Source of the DNA: Lactifluus volemus
Lineage: Eukaryota > Basidiomycota > Agaricomycetes > Russulales > Russulaceae
Length of the DNA stretch: 14,629 bases
Direction: 5' to 3'
Assembly (NCBI GenBank): GCA_022376515.1
Contig: WTXI01000570.1
Location: forward strand, 1 to 14,629
The translations under genes and the position numbers were made by a program. This document shows positions 13,652 through 14,629 of this stretch, one piece after another. The notes under the pieces were generated by a model. The model was not told the origin of the DNA. It did no database searches and saw only the letters and a list, made by a program, of their open reading frames with translations. Each line of letters begins with the position of its first letter. Position 1 is the stretch's first letter.

Positions 13652-14629
13652 CTAGGCGATCGCTGCGAGGAAATCCCTATCCTCGGGGCTATAGACCGCT
13701 ACTGGGCGGCGAGGAGTAGTGGGAGAAGTAGGGGAAGAGTTATTGGAGGAAGGCATTGGAGGGGAGACTTGGATGGATCGGATGATGACCCGTCCTCTCC
13801 TCTTTGGCTTTGCCTTTATGTCCTCTGCGAGCGCCTTCTTTGGATGCTTCTGGATGAACTCCTTGAGGCAGTCCGGGGCCCGTATATTCCCTTCTGGCTC
13901 CCAGGTGTCATGTGCTTCGCTGTAGCCCTTCCATCGAACTCTATATTGACGCTTCCTATTGTTCTTGCCTCCACTCCACCACATGTCGAGGATTTGATCC
14001 ACCTCGTACTCCGTTTCACCTTCGATCAGGTCAGGTGGAGGTTCTTCAAAGTTCTCACCGTGCTCCTCCGTCTCCTTATATGGTGAGAGGAGGGAGGCAT
14101 GGAAGACGTCATGTATCTTCCATGAGGCAGGGAGTCGCAGTTTGAAGACCACCGGTGACACGACTTTGGTTACAAGGAAGGGTCCATGCCGTTTGTTGCC
14201 TAGTTTGGCGGTGGGGTGTGTCGTCTTTAAGTTAGTCCCTTCTAGCCAGACCTTCTCGCCTTCATGGAAAGGCCTGTAATTGCGTTGTCCCTTCTTCCTC
14301 TGGGCGTAACGTTGCAGCGTGTTTTGAGCGGCTTTGATCGATCGTTGAGCCTGCTCTCTTACACGTTCCAGGGTGCGTTGTCTATCTTCCAGAAGGGGGA
14401 CGTTGGTTGTGATCGGGTGGTCAGGTAGAGAGGGCGTGTGTCCCATGAGGAGTTCAAACGGCGTCTTGTTTGTGGTGGCGTTAGGCCACGACCTTTGTAC
14501 ATACTGTGCCATAGGTAGCCAGGTAGCCCAGTCGTCTTGTTCGTAATTCCCATAGATCCTTAAGTACTGCTCCAGCCACTGGTTAGTGCGTTCTGACTGT
14601 CCGTCTGTCTGTGGGTGGTAAGCTGTGCT
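13652..14629 (-). CDS. pol: Element C Pol C-terminus: integrase end and chromodomain
   Basis: The frame enters from the right edge without a stop and ends with TAG at 13652-13654. It starts in the integrase core (STAYHPQTDGQSERTNQ, with the catalytic Glu), then the LPMAQYVQRSW and TPFELLMGHTP blocks, a basic helical linker, GPY/F (KRHGPFLVTKVVSPVVFKL), HDVFHASLLSPYKETEEHG, and a chromodomain (EYEVDQILDM, YRVRWKGYSEAHDTWEPEG). About 75 basic and Pro-rich residues follow, ending SPEDRDFLAAIA. The matching region of element B runs straight on into ORF3. The two catalytic Asp residues and all upstream domains are outside the window. Confidence 0.9.
   Translation of the reverse strand, partial: STAYHPQTDGQSERTNQWLEQYLRIYGNYEQDDWATWLPMAQYVQRSWPNATTNKTPFELLMGHTPSLPDHPITTNVPLLEDRQRTLERVREQAQRSIKAAQNTLQRYAQRKKGQRNYRPFHEGEKVWLEGTNLKTTHPTAKLGNKRHGPFLVTKVVSPVVFKLRLPASWKIHDVFHASLLSPYKETEEHGENFEEPPPDLIEGETEYEVDQILDMWWSGGKNNRKRQYRVRWKGYSEAHDTWEPEGNIRAPDCLKEFIQKHPKKALAEDIKAKPKRRGRVIIRSIQVSPPMPSSNNSSPTSPTTPRRPVAVYSPEDRDFLAAIA

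Larger units (their letters stand above)
12000..14629 (-). mobile_element. Element C: youngest Ty3/Gypsy chromovirus, 3' end
   Basis: Minus-strand element beginning with its 3' LTR (12000-12445), then polypurine tract, ORF3 and the end of pol, and continuing past the right edge. Its LTR interrupts the integrase frame of element B, so it is the latest insertion in the window. The flanking pentamer on the left is CAGTG (11995-11999) and should recur at the far end. Apart from one TAG between pol and ORF3, the coding part is intact. Confidence 0.87.

Noticed and set aside
1..14629. Repeat-induced point mutation (RIP) as the cause of decay
   Set aside because: Damage in A is mostly indels, base composition stays balanced, and B and C are intact; no run of C-to-T type stops was seen.

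Overview
The window looks like a nest of fungal LTR retrotransposons with no host gene. Every coding segment I can assign belongs to Ty3/Gypsy chromoviruses, recognised by the order Gag, protease, reverse transcriptase, RNase H, integrase, GPY/F and chromodomain, and by the D,D(35)E integrase. The protein style (HPQTDGQSERTNQ integrase, chromodomain directly after GPY/F, Tf-like LTR organisation) suggests a filamentous basidiomycete, probably an Agaricomycete. That host assignment is inference from family resemblance.

Four elements are present. Element A (minus strand, about 1-6784) has its 5' LTR at 6273-6784, then Gag and a Pol broken by many frameshifts, and it leaves the window on the left inside a further reading frame. 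Element D (plus strand, 6785-about 8815) resumes exactly after A's LTR in the middle of the integrase GPY/F domain. It continues with a chromodomain and a decayed downstream frame that I call ORF3. Element B (minus strand, about 8816-11999) starts with its 3' LTR (about 8816-9360) inside ORF3 of D. It has one long intact frame from the integrase zinc-binding domain to a Cys-rich C-terminus. Element C (minus strand, 12000 to the right edge) starts with its 3' LTR (12000-12445) inserted into the integrase of B, followed by ORF3 and the end of pol. The order of events is therefore D first, then A and B into D, then C into B.

Two things stand out. First, the elements carry an extra coding region after the chromodomain, reaching to within about 40 bp of the polypurine tract in B and C. 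In D, B and C it ends in a shared cysteine/histidine array (C-x2-C-x2/3-G-H-x4-C-x2-P-H-x2-C). C and D also share an upstream motif around L-T-A-E-V. In B this region is fused to Pol. In C it follows Pol in the same frame after a single TAG. Second, element A shows the hallmark of Tf1-type self-priming: 12 nt at the predicted RNA 5' end are perfectly complementary to the 12 nt directly after the 5' LTR. C, and more weakly B, carry related 12-mers at the same distance from their TATA boxes.

The LTR U3 regions differ between elements but carry their own repeated motifs: ACAATA copies in A, bZIP-like sites in C, and a palindrome, tandem repeat and E-boxes in B. No tRNA, rRNA, CRISPR array or non-transposon gene was found.
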